Shown: positions 28,476-38,045 of the stretch, in pieces
Numbering within the stretch: position 1 is the first letter of the stretch
How the letters are laid out: every line of letters begins with the position of its first letter
From: Actinophytocola sp.
GTDB lineage: Bacteria; Actinomycetota; Actinomycetes; Mycobacteriales; Pseudonocardiaceae
Direction of reading: 5' to 3'
DNA: 64,000 bases
Assembly (NCBI RefSeq): GCF_009379765.1
Contig: NZ_WHTD01000003.1
Location: forward strand, 1-64,000
Made by a program: the position numbers and the translations under genes
The notes under the pieces: generated by a model
The model's database searches: none
What the model was told of the DNA's origin: nothing
Seen by the model: the letters and a program-made list of their open reading frames with translations, nothing else

Positions 28476-28505
28476 GAGCACGGCACCCGCCCGGGTGCCG
28501 TGCTC
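28476..28505 (+). terminator. Terminator hairpin after secA
   Basis: A perfect 14-bp inverted repeat, arms GAGCACGGCACCCG and CGGGTGCCGTGCTC, with only two unpaired central bases, begins 22 bases after the secA stop. Confidence 0.8.
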
Positions 28506-28544
28506 CGCTCCGTGACACCTGTCCACAATCCCGACCCGCGCGCC

Positions 28545-28583
28545 CCGAGACCGTCGGTGCTCGCAGTTGGGCTGGATTCCGGG
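28545..28583 (+). repeat. Diverged family A repeat copy
   Basis: CCCCGAGACCGTCGGTGCTCGCAG and GGGCTGGATTCCGGGGGG resemble the family A core with substitutions (ACCGTCGGTG, GGATTCC). It lies between the secA terminator and the next copy at 28633. Confidence 0.55.
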
Positions 28584-28632
28584 GGGCCGGAGGCCGCCGG
28601 CAGGAGTCGTCCACAGGCTGCCTCAGCCGCGC

Positions 28633-28672
28633 CCCGGAACTGTCGGTGCTCGCCTGTAGCGTTGAAACCGGG
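28633..28672 (+). repeat. Family A repeat core copy
   Basis: CCCCGGAACTGTCGGTGCTC followed by GTAGCGTTGAAACCGGGG is nearly the family consensus. It lies in the secA/DUF6912 convergent gap and lacks the palindromic half. Confidence 0.7.
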
Positions 28673-28698
28673 GTCGGAGGCCAACCGGGGCGGACGAG

Positions 28699-29205
28699 TC
28701 AGAGCAGTTCCAGCAGGAACGGCAGCTCCTCGGTCGCGTACCAAGCCAGCTCATGGTCCTCGGCATCCCCCAACGTGAACTCCGCGTCGGGGTCACCCAG
28801 GTCCGCCGCATCGATCACGTCGGCGGCCGCCCGGACCGCGGGCTCGGCGTTCTCCGTGTCCAGATGCACGGCCGCCACCAGGCTGACCGGCACTGACCCG
28901 GCCAACCGCACCACCCCGAAGTCCAGGTCCGGGCGCAGGGTCGCGTCCTCGACGTCGGCGGAGATCACCGCGCGGCGCGGGAGCACACCGGACGGGTCGT
29001 CGGCCAGCTCACCCGCCAGCAGGCGCAACGACGCCCGCGCCGCCTCGATCATCGCGGCGTACTCGAGCTCCTCGGCGGTCCCCGTCGCATACGACTCGCG
29101 CAGTGCGGGGGTCAGCGCGAACGCGGTGTCGCCGACCGCGGCCACCTCGCCCTTCGCGTTCAACGCTCGCAACATGGTCACCGTGGCCGGAATGTAGACC
29201 CTCAC
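28699..29205 (-). CDS. DUF6912 family protein
   Basis: A 168-residue cytoplasmic protein conserved in Actinobacteria, opening MRVYIPATVTMLRALNAKGE with the signature GDTAFALTPALRESYATG and EELEYAAMIEAARASLRLL. The central part RRAVISADVEDATLRP is also family-typical, and the C-terminus is acidic (FTLGDAEDHELAWYATEELPFLLELL region). No known function. GTG 29205 has GGGAG five bases upstream, and this start gives the conserved N-terminus; the frame continues upstream as noise. It is divergent from the SpoU methyltransferase gene with about 80 bases between starts. Confidence 0.82.
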   Translation of the reverse strand: MRVYIPATVTMLRALNAKGEVAAVGDTAFALTPALRESYATGTAEELEYAAMIEAARASLRLLAGELADDPSGVLPRRAVISADVEDATLRPDLDFGVVRLAGSVPVSLVAAVHLDTENAEPAVRAAADVIDAADLGDPDAEFTLGDAEDHELAWYATEELPFLLELL

Positions 29206-29284
29206 CGCACTCCCATTCCCCTGTGCTCCGGGCAGGGTTAGATCCTGACACACCGCGCGCCGGATGACGTGGAATGCTCCACCC

Positions 29285-30028
29285 GTGGACGGCCCATCTC
29301 CCAAGGACAGGTTCGTGACCGTGTTCGGTCGCAAGCCCGTGCTCGAAGCACTGGCCGACCGGGACCTGCGGGTGGACAAGGTCGTGCTCGCCGACAACGC
29401 CCGCGGCGCCGCGGCCCGCGAGATCATCGACGCCGCGTCGGCCCGGTCCGTGCGGGTCGAGCGGGCCAGCGCGCACCGGGTGAAGGTGCTGGCCGGCAAC
29501 GGAAAGCAGGACCAGGGCGTGCTCGCCGACGTCGTCGCGCCGCGGATGCGCCGGCTCGCCGACGCGCTCGCCGAGAACCCGGCGTCCGTCCTCCTGCTGG
29601 ACGGGATCACCACGCCGGCCAACGTCGGCATGATCATCCGCACCGCCACCGCCGCCGGCATCGAAGGGATCGTCGTGCCTCGGCGCGGCGTGGCCTCCAT
29701 CGACCCGCTGGTGGTGAAGGCGTCGGCCGGTGTCGCGTTCCACGCGCCGATCCTGCGGTGCTACACCGCCACCGAGGCCGCCACCGAGCTGCGGGCCGCC
29801 GGGTATCCGCTGTTCGCGCTGGACGGGTCGGCGCGGACGGGTCTGTTCACCGCCGACCTGCCGCGCCGGGCGGCGTATGTCCTCGGCGGCGAGACCGACG
29901 GGATCAGCCCAGAGGTCCGCGCCTCGGTCACCGCGTACCTGTCGATCCCGATGAGCGGCGGGGTCGAGTCGCTGAACGTCGCGAGCGCGGCGGCCGTCCT
30001 CTGCTTCGAGCTGGTCCGCCGCCGCTGA
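29285..30028 (+). CDS. TrmH/SpoU family RNA 2'-O-methyltransferase
   Basis: A 247-residue SAM-dependent SPOUT enzyme. The N-terminal substrate-binding part begins VFGRKPVLEALADRDL. The knotted catalytic domain (from about residue 95) has motif 1 TTPANVGMIIRTA, motif 2 VLGGETDGISPEV and motif 3 SIPMSGGVESLNVASAAAV. The fold and motifs fit rRNA or tRNA ribose methylation; the target nucleotide cannot be assigned. The start is uncertain: GTG 29285 is used, ATG 29264 and GTG 29315 (with AAGGA upstream) are also possible. It precedes the Rv3235-type gene in the same direction. Confidence 0.88.
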   Translation: MDGPSPKDRFVTVFGRKPVLEALADRDLRVDKVVLADNARGAAAREIIDAASARSVRVERASAHRVKVLAGNGKQDQGVLADVVAPRMRRLADALAENPASVLLLDGITTPANVGMIIRTATAAGIEGIVVPRRGVASIDPLVVKASAGVAFHAPILRCYTATEAATELRAAGYPLFALDGSARTGLFTADLPRRAAYVLGGETDGISPEVRASVTAYLSIPMSGGVESLNVASAAAVLCFELVRRR

Positions 30029-30041
30029 CGCTCCGTGTTCG

Positions 30042-30083
30042 AATGGACACGGTAGGGTGATCGTTGTCCCAAATGGACGCGGT
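30042..30083 (+). repeat. Direct repeat pair upstream of the Rv3235-like gene
   Basis: AATGGACACGGT (30042) and AATGGACGCGGT (30072) are 30 bp apart in the promoter region of the following gene, with TAGGGT (30053-30058) in between as a candidate -10 element. They could be binding sites for a regulator. Confidence 0.35.
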
Positions 30084-30099
30084 GCTCGCTCAGTAGGGC

Positions 30100-30600
30100 A
30101 TGTCCGCACCTGTTCGATATCCGCACCCGTCCGAGCCCGGCCCCGTGTTGTACGCGTTGCCGGAGTACGAGCCGTCGCACGGCCCCGGCGAGGAGGAGCC
30201 GCGCCGGTGGTCGAGCCTGCGGCCGGCCGCGGGGCCGCAGCTCACGCTGGTCGGGCCGCCGAGGTTGCCCGAGGCGGCCGTCACGCCCGAGTCGCTGTGG
30301 CGGCTGCTGGTCCGGGTGTTGGAGGTGTTGGAGGGCCGCCGCGCGGTGGGTCAACTGCGCGCGTTGCTGTCCGATGCCGCATACGAGGCGTTGCTGACCC
30401 GGCTGCGCACCGCCCCGCCCGGTCGCACCCACCGGCTGCGCCGCCTCCGCGCCTGCTACCCGTCGGCGACCGCGGTGGAGATCGCCGCGGTGATCGACGT
30501 GGCCGGCGGGCCCACGGAGCCGCGCCGGGTGTGTGCCTCGGCCGCGCGGCTGGAGCGGGAGGGCGAAACGTGGCACTGCGCGGTGTTTCGCCTGCTCTGA
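30100..30600 (+). CDS. Rv3235 family protein
   Basis: A 166-residue protein of the actinobacterial Rv3235 family, found downstream of secA1 in this syntenic block. The N-terminal 65 residues are Pro-rich and probably disordered. The conserved C-terminal domain runs from about 66 to the end, with SLWRLLVRVLEVLEGRRAVGQ, LLSDAAYEALLTRLR, RLRRLRACYPSATAVEIAAV and the ending WHCAVFRLL. No signal peptide or membrane helix. The function is unknown; the domain has been noted as sharing features with secretion-linked proteins, but I see nothing in sequence to prove that. ATG start with weak ribosome binding site. Confidence 0.82.
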   Translation: MSAPVRYPHPSEPGPVLYALPEYEPSHGPGEEEPRRWSSLRPAAGPQLTLVGPPRLPEAAVTPESLWRLLVRVLEVLEGRRAVGQLRALLSDAAYEALLTRLRTAPPGRTHRLRRLRACYPSATAVEIAAVIDVAGGPTEPRRVCASAARLEREGETWHCAVFRLL

Positions 30601-30623
30601 CGGGGTACGGGTGGTTGCCTCCG

Positions 30624-30668
30624 GCCCCGGGTTCAACTCCACGGGCGGGCACCGACAGTTCCGGACCG
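30624..30668 (-). repeat. Family A repeat, inverted copy
   Basis: On the minus strand: CCGGAACTGTCGGTGCCCG, then CGTGGAGTTGAACCCGGGGCC. It begins 24 bases after the Rv3235-like gene stop. Confidence 0.65.
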
Positions 30669-30716
30669 TCGCCGCGCCGGCCTGTGGACAACCACCCGCG
30701 GGCCGGCCCCCCCGGA

Positions 30717-30760
30717 ATCCAGCCTATCGGCGAGCACCGACGGTTTCGGGGGCGCGCGGG
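30717..30760 (-). repeat. Family A repeat, second inverted copy
   Basis: On the minus strand: CCCCGAAACCGTCGGTGCTC, then GATAGGCTGGATTCCGG. It is close in sequence to the copy at 28545-28583. Together with the copy at 30624 it fills the gap before the oxidoreductase gene. Confidence 0.6.
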
Positions 30761-30788
30761 TCGGGGCTGTGGACAGCTCGGGGGCGGG

Positions 30789-31790
30789 TCAGGCTTCCAG
30801 GACGATCTTGCCGGTCGTCTTGCCTTCCACCAGGAGTCGCAGCGCCTCCGCGGCGTTCTCCAGGGGGAGGCGCTGCGCGATCGGCGGGTTCAGGGTGCCC
30901 GACTCGACCAGGGTGAAGACCTCCGTCAGTGCCTCGGTGAAGCGGGGGCCCGGCTTCACGTAGTAGAACGCCGCCCGCCGGCCTCGGGACCGGCCCACCA
31001 GACGAGCCAGCTGCCAGCCCGCGTACCGGCGGATCGTCCCCAGGTACGGCGTCAGCCAGTGGCCCTCGTCGCGCAGGGTGGCGGCCGAGCCGTAGCTGAT
31101 CAGGACGCCGCCGTCGGCCAGGAGGGCATAGGAGTCGTCCAGGCTCCTCCCGCCCAGGTGGTCGAACACCGCGGCCACGCCACCGGGGGACAGGGCGCGG
31201 ACGGCCGCGGGGACGTCGCCGGTGCGGTAGTCGATCGGCTCGGCGCCCAGCGAGCGAAGCAGGTCGTGCTTCGCGGGGGACGCCGTCCCGAGCACCCGGG
31301 CACCGGCGCGAACGGCGATCTGGACCAGCAGCGTGCCGACGCCGCCGGTCGCGCCGTGAACCAGCACGGTCTGGCCGGCGCGAACCTTCGCCACCTGGTG
31401 GACCATCTGCCACGCCGTCACGCCGTTCATCACCACCGCGGCGGCCACCCCCGGGTCCAGCGATGCGGGCACGGGCACCGCCGTGGCCGCGGGCACCACG
31501 ACATGGGTGCGCCACGCGCCGGTCCGGGTCAGCGCGGCCACCCGCTCGCCGACCCGCGGCCCGGAGACGCCGGGGCCCACCTCGGTGACGGTCCCGACCA
31601 GGTCGTACCCGGGCACGAACGGGAAGCTGGGCTGCATCGGGTACCGCCGCCGCAGCATCTGCACCTCGGCGAAGCTCACCCCGCTCGCCTCGACCCGCAC
31701 CCGGACCTGCCCCTTGCCCGGCCGCGGCGCGTCGCCGGTCCCGACCCGCAGCATCTCCGGGCCACCCTCGCCGGTCAGCACGATCTCCAT
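30789..31790 (-). CDS. Zinc-free medium-chain dehydrogenase/reductase (quinone oxidoreductase-like)
   Basis: A 333-residue NADPH-dependent oxidoreductase of the QOR/MDR superfamily. The N-terminal catalytic domain contains VRVEASGVSFAEVQMLRRRYP. The Rossmann domain has the nucleotide-binding VLVHGATGGVGTLLVQIAV near residue 140, followed by VLGTASPAKHDLLRSLGAEPIDY. No structural zinc cysteine cluster is seen. ATG start with AAGGAG seven bases upstream. It is divergent from a TetR gene across an AT-rich operator-like region, so it is probably the target of that repressor and responds to a small electrophile or quinone-type ligand (inference). Confidence 0.86.
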   Translation of the reverse strand: MEIVLTGEGGPEMLRVGTGDAPRPGKGQVRVRVEASGVSFAEVQMLRRRYPMQPSFPFVPGYDLVGTVTEVGPGVSGPRVGERVAALTRTGAWRTHVVVPAATAVPVPASLDPGVAAAVVMNGVTAWQMVHQVAKVRAGQTVLVHGATGGVGTLLVQIAVRAGARVLGTASPAKHDLLRSLGAEPIDYRTGDVPAAVRALSPGGVAAVFDHLGGRSLDDSYALLADGGVLISYGSAATLRDEGHWLTPYLGTIRRYAGWQLARLVGRSRGRRAAFYYVKPGPRFTEALTEVFTLVESGTLNPPIAQRLPLENAAEALRLLVEGKTTGKIVLEA

Positions 31791-31802
31791 GTCGCGTCTC
31801 CT

Positions 31803-31855
31803 TAGAGTCCTTAACTATTGTTATAACTTCTAACCTCAATTAGAGGGTGTTAGAG
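31803..31855. promoter_or_regulatory. AT-rich operator/promoter between the oxidoreductase and TetR genes
   Basis: The shared promoter region is strikingly AT-rich for this genome. TTAGAG occurs at 31803, 31840 and 31850, and TCTAA-N6-TTAGA forms an inverted repeat at 31829-31844. Placement between a divergent TetR gene and its neighbour indicates a repressor operator controlling both. Confidence 0.6.
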
Positions 31856-31877
31856 TCGTGTTGTCAAGAGGAGGCAC

Positions 31878-32534
31878 ATGGACCGCAGGCAGCAGTACCG
31901 CGAGCAGACCCGCCAGGAGGCCAAGCGCATCGCACTGGAGCAGCTGGCCGAGGACGGCATCGCCGGCATCTCGGTCAACGCGATCGGCAAGCGCATGGGC
32001 ATCACCGGCCCCGCGCTGTACCGCTACTTCGCCAACCGCGACGCGTTGCTCACCGAGCTGATCTCCGACGGCTACCACGACCTGGCCGACGCACTCGACG
32101 CCGCCGTCGGGACCGCCAAGTCCCCGGCGGCGCGGCTGCGCGCGGTGGCACACGCCATGCGCGCGTGGGCGGTCGCGGCGCCGCACCGCTACCTGCTGCT
32201 CTTCGGCACCCCGGTCCCCGGCTACAAGGCCCCCGAGTACACCCTCGCCGCCGCCAACCGCGCCATGACCACCCTGCTCGCCGCCGTCGGCGAGGACACC
32301 GCCCAGCCACGTCGCTCGACCTTCTACAAGCAGCTCGCCGCCTGGGGCGAGCGGATGGGCCACGGTTCGCTGACCCCGCGCCAGCAGCACTGGGGCCTCA
32401 CCGTCTGGACCCGGCTGCACGGCGTCCTCAGCCTCGAGGTCGCCAACCAGTTCGCGCTCTCCGGCATCGACCCCGAGCTCCTCTACAAGGCCGAGGTGGA
32501 GGCGCTGATCGCCTGGTGGGCGCCTGAGTCGTGA
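31878..32534 (+). CDS. TetR/AcrR family transcriptional regulator
   Basis: A 218-residue repressor. The N-terminal helix-turn-helix (about 15-60) reads AKRIALEQLAEDGIAGISVNA and the recognition helix region GITGPALYRYFANRDALLTEL, typical of TetR. The C-terminal ligand domain has WGERMGHGSLTPRQQHWGLT and resembles the WHG-type C-terminal group. ATG start with AAGAGGAGG nearby. It is divergent from the quinone-oxidoreductase-like gene, sharing the AT-rich operator at 31803-31855, so autorepression plus control of the oxidoreductase is the likely circuit. Ligand unknown. Confidence 0.88.
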   Translation: MDRRQQYREQTRQEAKRIALEQLAEDGIAGISVNAIGKRMGITGPALYRYFANRDALLTELISDGYHDLADALDAAVGTAKSPAARLRAVAHAMRAWAVAAPHRYLLLFGTPVPGYKAPEYTLAAANRAMTTLLAAVGEDTAQPRRSTFYKQLAAWGERMGHGSLTPRQQHWGLTVWTRLHGVLSLEVANQFALSGIDPELLYKAEVEALIAWWAPES

Positions 32535-32610
32535 CAGGATGGCGGTGCACCCGCCGCGACCGGTCACAAGCCGCGACCGGCCGACCAGAACCAGGGAGGC
32601 GAGCCACATC

Positions 32611-34239
<1,629 letters not shown>

Positions 34240-34246
34240 CCGCACG

Positions 34247-34282
34247 GCGACAGGGCCCGGCCACGTGGCCCGGCCCTGTCGC
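34247..34282 (+). terminator. Terminator hairpin after pruA
   Basis: An 11-bp stem, arms GCGACAGGGCC and GGCCCTGTCGC, encloses a second palindrome GGCCACGTGGCC. It begins eight bases after the pruA stop. Confidence 0.75.
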
Positions 34283-34319
34283 ATGTGGACGGTCAGTTGA
34301 CGCAGGGCATGTCGCCGCG

Positions 34320-34574
34320 CCGGTCGGGCGGTTCCGGTGTACGTGCAACGCAACGGTGCCGAGGTCGGCCGGGTCTCGACCCCGTCGGTCGAGGTGTCCT
34401 TCGACGACGGCAAGTCGTGGAAGGCGGTGCGGGTCTCTCGGGATCACGCGCGGTGGGTCGCCTCGGTCGATCATCCGCGTGGGGCGGAGCTCGTCTCGTT
34501 GCGGGCCGCTGTCCGTGACCGGTCCCGGGAGCTCGGTCTCGCAGACCATCCTGCGGGCCTACGCGGTGAGGTAG
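34320..34574 (+). pseudogene. Remnant of a subtilase (S8) C-terminal region, frameshifted
   Basis: One frame reads VYVQRNGAEVGRVSTPSVEV, SFDDGKSWKAVRV, WVASVDHPRGAELVSLRAAVRDR. The reading then continues in another frame as GSSVSQTILRAYAVR followed by a stop. Joined, this is the ending typical of actinobacterial secreted S8 serine peptidases (a beta-rich C-terminal domain with SVSQTILRAY). The catalytic domain and start are missing, an in-frame stop lies at 34298-34300, and a frameshift sits near 34515-34535. It is a decayed gene tail bounded by the pruA terminator and a perfect 22-bp terminator stem. Confidence 0.6.
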
Positions 34575-34579
34575 GCAAG

Positions 34580-34633
34580 CACAAGAGAAGACGCCTTCGC
34601 CGCTGCGCGCGGGCGAAGGCGTCTTCTCTTGTG
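34580..34633. terminator. Perfect 22-bp bidirectional terminator stem
   Basis: Arms at 34580-34601 and 34612-34633 are exactly complementary over 22 bp with a ten-base loop. The stem starts five bases after the subtilase remnant stop and ends 12 bases before the stop of the convergent lipoprotein gene, so it can serve both directions. Confidence 0.85.
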
Positions 34634-34645
34634 CCCCAGCGGGAC

Positions 34646-35467
34646 TCAGCCGGGGAGCTGCCCGACCTGGTCCGCCGGCGGGGCCTGGATGTCCACGGCC
34701 TTTCCCCAGTCGGAGTAGTCGACCTGGACCTTCACCGGCACCGCCTTGCCCGAGGTCGGGTCCGCGGTCGGCATCTCCACGGTCATCCGCGCCGGCAGGT
34801 CCGCACTGTCGACCCACAGGTCCACCGGGAAGTCCTTCAGGCCCGACTTGATGGCCTCCCGCATGGCCTTCTGCAGCGTCGGGTCCGTCTGGCTGTCGGC
34901 CAGCTTCTGCACGTCGACCGTGATCGAGTAGTGCGTGGTCTGCTTGCCGTCGAGGTCCTCCTCCTTGGTGGAGGTGATCTCGCCGGAGTCCTTGAACTGG
35001 TCCAGCGCCTGCCTCGGGTCGGCGTTCTTGCGCATCTGGTCGGAGATGCTGCCGAGCGCCTGCGCGAGCGGGTTGCTCTTGTCCGTGGAGTCGATCTTGA
35101 TCCACGGCTTGCCGGACTGCAGCTCCTGCGGGACCTTCATGTAGAGGACGCCGTCGAGCAGCACCATCGACATCGTGCCGTCGCCGGTCTCCATGTCCAT
35201 CTGGAGCGCCGGGTCCGTCCCGCCGACCTCGATGTCGCCCTCGCCCTTGATCTCCATGCCGCCGGCGCCACCGCTGAACACCATGTGCGCCGTGTTGACC
35301 TCGGCCGTCTGGTCGCCGACCGACTTGGCCAGTGCGGCGAGGCTCATCGCCCCCTCGGTGGCGTCGCCGCCGGAGTTGCCGCCGCCGTTGTCAGCCGCCT
35401 TGTCACCGCACGCGCCCAGCGACACGGCCAGCGCCAATGCGGACAACACCGCTGCGATCTTGCGCAT
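34646..35467 (-). CDS. LppX/LprG-like lipoprotein
   Basis: A 273-residue lipoprotein with signal peptide MRKIAAVLSALALAVSLGAC (lipobox SLGAC, Cys20) and a Gly/Asn-rich linker. The folded domain (from about residue 40) is rich in beta-strand segments such as VGGTDPALQMDMETGDGTM and VLLDGVLYMKVPQELQSGK, resembling LppX_LprAFG half-barrel lipoproteins that carry lipids or act as sensors in the cell envelope. ATG 35467 is chosen because GGGGAG lies upstream and it yields a proper signal peptide; the frame is open further up. Specific cargo unknown. It follows rsgA in the same direction, about 60 bases downstream. Confidence 0.82.
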   Translation of the reverse strand: MRKIAAVLSALALAVSLGACGDKAADNGGGNSGGDATEGAMSLAALAKSVGDQTAEVNTAHMVFSGGAGGMEIKGEGDIEVGGTDPALQMDMETGDGTMSMVLLDGVLYMKVPQELQSGKPWIKIDSTDKSNPLAQALGSISDQMRKNADPRQALDQFKDSGEITSTKEEDLDGKQTTHYSITVDVQKLADSQTDPTLQKAMREAIKSGLKDFPVDLWVDSADLPARMTVEMPTADPTSGKAVPVKVQVDYSDWGKAVDIQAPPADQVGQLPG

Positions 35468-35528
35468 CCCTGCTCCCCTCGGAGGATTCATTAGCCCAAC
35501 GAGCGTAACGTTCACTCGTTCGGGTCGG

Positions 35529-36554
35529 TCAGTCACCGTACTCATCGAGGCGGGCGCGTGAGGCCAGAAGGCGCCGGAGAGATGCCAACCTGCCAGCAGA
35601 GGCATGGCCCTCCGCGGTCACGATGTCGAGCATGCAGTCCGGATCCGCCGGTGGGCCGAGATGTCCGCAACCGGACGGACACTCCTCCGCGGGCTCGACG
35701 AACTCGTCGAACGCGGCCACGATGTCGTCCGGTTCCACGTGGGCCAGACCGAAGGACCTGATCCCCGGGGTGTCCACGACCCAGCCGCCGCCGGGCAGCG
35801 GCAGCGCCACCGCGGTCGTGGAGGTGTGCCGGCCCTTGCCGACCGCGCTCACGACCCCGGTGGCGCGCATGGCGTCCGGCACCAGCTTGTTGACCAAAGT
35901 GGACTTTCCGACGCCGGAATGGCCGATCAGCGCGGAAATCTGGCCGGTCAGCCGCTCTCGCACCTCGTCGGGCTCGCGATCGCTCCTGGTCACGAGGACC
36001 TGGACGGCCAGCTCGGCGTAGGCCGCGATGATCTCGTCGGGGCCGGCGAGGTCCGACTTCGTCAGGCACAGCACCGGTTTCAGGCCACCGGCGTACGCGG
36101 CCACGAGGCACCGGTCGATGAAACCCGTGCGGGGCGGGGGATCGGCGAGCGAGCACACGATCAGCAGCTGCTGCGCGTTGGCCACCACGACCCGCTCGAA
36201 CGGGTCGTTGTCGTCGGCGGTGCGGCGCAGCACGCTGCTCCGGTCGGCCACCCGCACGACCCTGGCGAGGGTGTCGGGGCGGCCGGAGGTGTCGCCGACG
36301 AGGTCCACGAGATCGCCCACGACGATGGGTGTCCGGCCCAGCTCACGGGCCCGCATCGCGATGATCTCGCGGTCCGGCTTCCCGTCGAGGGCACACGTCC
36401 ACCGCCCGCGGTCGACCTCGACGACCATCGCCGCGCGGGCGTCGGCGTGCTCCGGTCTGCGTTTGCTGCGCGGCCGGGTGCCCTTGCCCGGCCGTACCCG
36501 GACATCCGACTCGTCCAGGCGCTCCCAGTCCGAACGCCGACCGCGACGACTCAC
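35529..36554 (-). CDS. rsgA: Ribosome small subunit-dependent GTPase RsgA
   Basis: A 341-residue circularly permuted GTPase that helps late 30S maturation. After a basic N-terminus and an OB-like domain (about 40-110), the permuted G motifs appear in the order G4 LCLTKSDL, G1 GHSGVGKSTLVNKL near residue 213, then G3 VDTPGIRSFGL. The C-terminal zinc site CPSGCGHLGPPADPDC fits the family Cys-Cys-His-Cys pattern. ATG start. It is downstream of aroA on the same strand (130-base gap), a pairing conserved in Actinobacteria, including mycobacteria (Rv3228/Rv3227). Confidence 0.95.
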   Translation of the reverse strand: MSRRGRRSDWERLDESDVRVRPGKGTRPRSKRRPEHADARAAMVVEVDRGRWTCALDGKPDREIIAMRARELGRTPIVVGDLVDLVGDTSGRPDTLARVVRVADRSSVLRRTADDNDPFERVVVANAQQLLIVCSLADPPPRTGFIDRCLVAAYAGGLKPVLCLTKSDLAGPDEIIAAYAELAVQVLVTRSDREPDEVRERLTGQISALIGHSGVGKSTLVNKLVPDAMRATGVVSAVGKGRHTSTTAVALPLPGGGWVVDTPGIRSFGLAHVEPDDIVAAFDEFVEPAEECPSGCGHLGPPADPDCMLDIVTAEGHASAGRLASLRRLLASRARLDEYGD

Positions 36555-36684
36555 GGAGCCGCCTCCCCGGAATTTAGTGTGTTGGTTGCGTTGGGTAGCG
36601 GGCGTTCGGCCTGGTCACGTACTGGTGGCTGGGTTGCGTCACGTTCCCCTGGGGTGACGGTTGCCGAGGTTGACAGGAGGTGGC

Positions 36685-37964
36685 TCACGGGGTGCGGCCG
36701 TTCAGCATCCGCTGCCACATGGCTGGGAAGTCGGGCAGTGTCTTGGCCGTCGTGGCGATGTCGTCCACCTCCACGCCGTCCACCACGAGCCCGAGAATCG
36801 CGCCCGCCGTGGCCATCCGGTGGTCGGCGTAGGAGCGCCAGGTGCCGGCGTGCAGCGTTGCCGGCCGGATCTCCAGGCCGTCCTCGGTCTCGCGGGCGTC
36901 GCCGCCCAGCCCGTTGATCTCGGTGACCAGCGCGGCGAGCCGGTCGGTCTCGTGGCCACGAAGGTGCGCGATCCCGCGCAGCACCGACGGGCCGGACGCG
37001 AGCGCGGCGAGCGCGGCGACGGTGGGGGTCAGCTCGCCGACGTCGTGCATGTCGATGTCCACTCCGGACAGCTCGGCGGGTCCGGTGGCGGTGAGCCCGG
37101 CCGGGGTGCGGTCGACCGCGCACCCCATCCGCAGCAGGATGTCGCCGATCGTGTCGCCCGGCTGGGTGGTCCGGGTCGGCCAGCCGGGGACCGTGACCGT
37201 GCCGCCGGTGACCGCGGCCGCGGCCAGGAACGGCGTCGCGTTGGACAGGTCCGGCTCGACCCGCCAGTCGCGCGCGCCCACCGGCCCCGGCTCCACCCGC
37301 CACGTGTCGGCCTCACTGTCGTCGACCACGACGCCCGCCTCGCGCAGCATCTGCACGGTCATGTCGATGTGCGGCAGCGACGGCACCGGCTTGCCCGCTT
37401 CGTCGTCATGGTGGTGGACGGTGAGGCCGAGGTCGAAGCGGGCGCCGGCGAGCAGCAGCCCCGAGACGAACTGGGAGGACGCCGACGCGTCGATGGTCAC
37501 CGGGCCGCCCGCGAGGCTGCCCTTGCCGTGCAGGGTGAACGGGAGCGTGTCGCCGTCGACCGAGGCACCCAAGGCGCGCAGCGCGTCGAGCACGGTGCCC
37601 ATCGGCCGCTCGCGGGCCCGGGGATCGCCGTCGAAGCGGATGTCGCCCTCGGCGAGCGCGGCGGCCGGCGGCACGAACCGCATGACGGTGCCGGCGAGGC
37701 CGCAGTCCACGGTCGCCGGGCCGAGAAGACCTACGTGCGGCGCGATCCGGACCCCTTCCTCGCCGGCGGTCACGGGCACCCCGAGGGCCCGCAGCGCGGT
37801 GATCATCAGGTCGGTGTCCCGGCTGCGCAGCGCCCCGGTGAGGTGCCGCCCCCGGTGCTCAGCGCCGCCAGCACCAGCGCCCGGTTGGTGATCGACTTCG
37901 AGCCGGGGACGGCCACGGTGGCGTGCACGGACTCGGTCGCGACGGGCGCTTGCCACTGGTTCAT
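36685..37964 (-). CDS. aroA: 3-phosphoshikimate 1-carboxyvinyltransferase (EPSP synthase), interrupted by a one-base frameshift
   Basis: The sixth shikimate-pathway enzyme. The N-terminus from ATG 37964 reads [36 protein letters not shown]. The remainder continues in a different frame from [14 protein letters not shown] to the end, with [50 protein letters not shown] and [12 protein letters not shown] all intact. The switch occurs near 37840-37855, where the plus strand has a CCCCC run; one more base there would restore a normal protein of about 425 residues. This looks like a sequencing or assembly error, but a true frameshift cannot be excluded. It is divergent from the SRAP gene and upstream of rsgA. 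Confidence 0.9.
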
Positions 37965-38045
37965 GCGTCGATGATCCCGCATCTCGAGGTCCGCGGTGCA
38001 CACTGTCGGTGCGACGTGCCACGATCAGGCCAGGAGGTGGTTGAC

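Noticed and set aside
30740..30800. The family A repeat as part of the oxidoreductase coding region
   Set aside because: The oxidoreductase stop lies after the repeat on its 3' side and the protein end is complete without it.
36568..36590. A second SigR promoter (GGAAT...GTT) near rsgA on the plus strand
   Set aside because: The spacer is 16 bases instead of 18-19 and it points away from rsgA and aroA, with no gene downstream on that strand.
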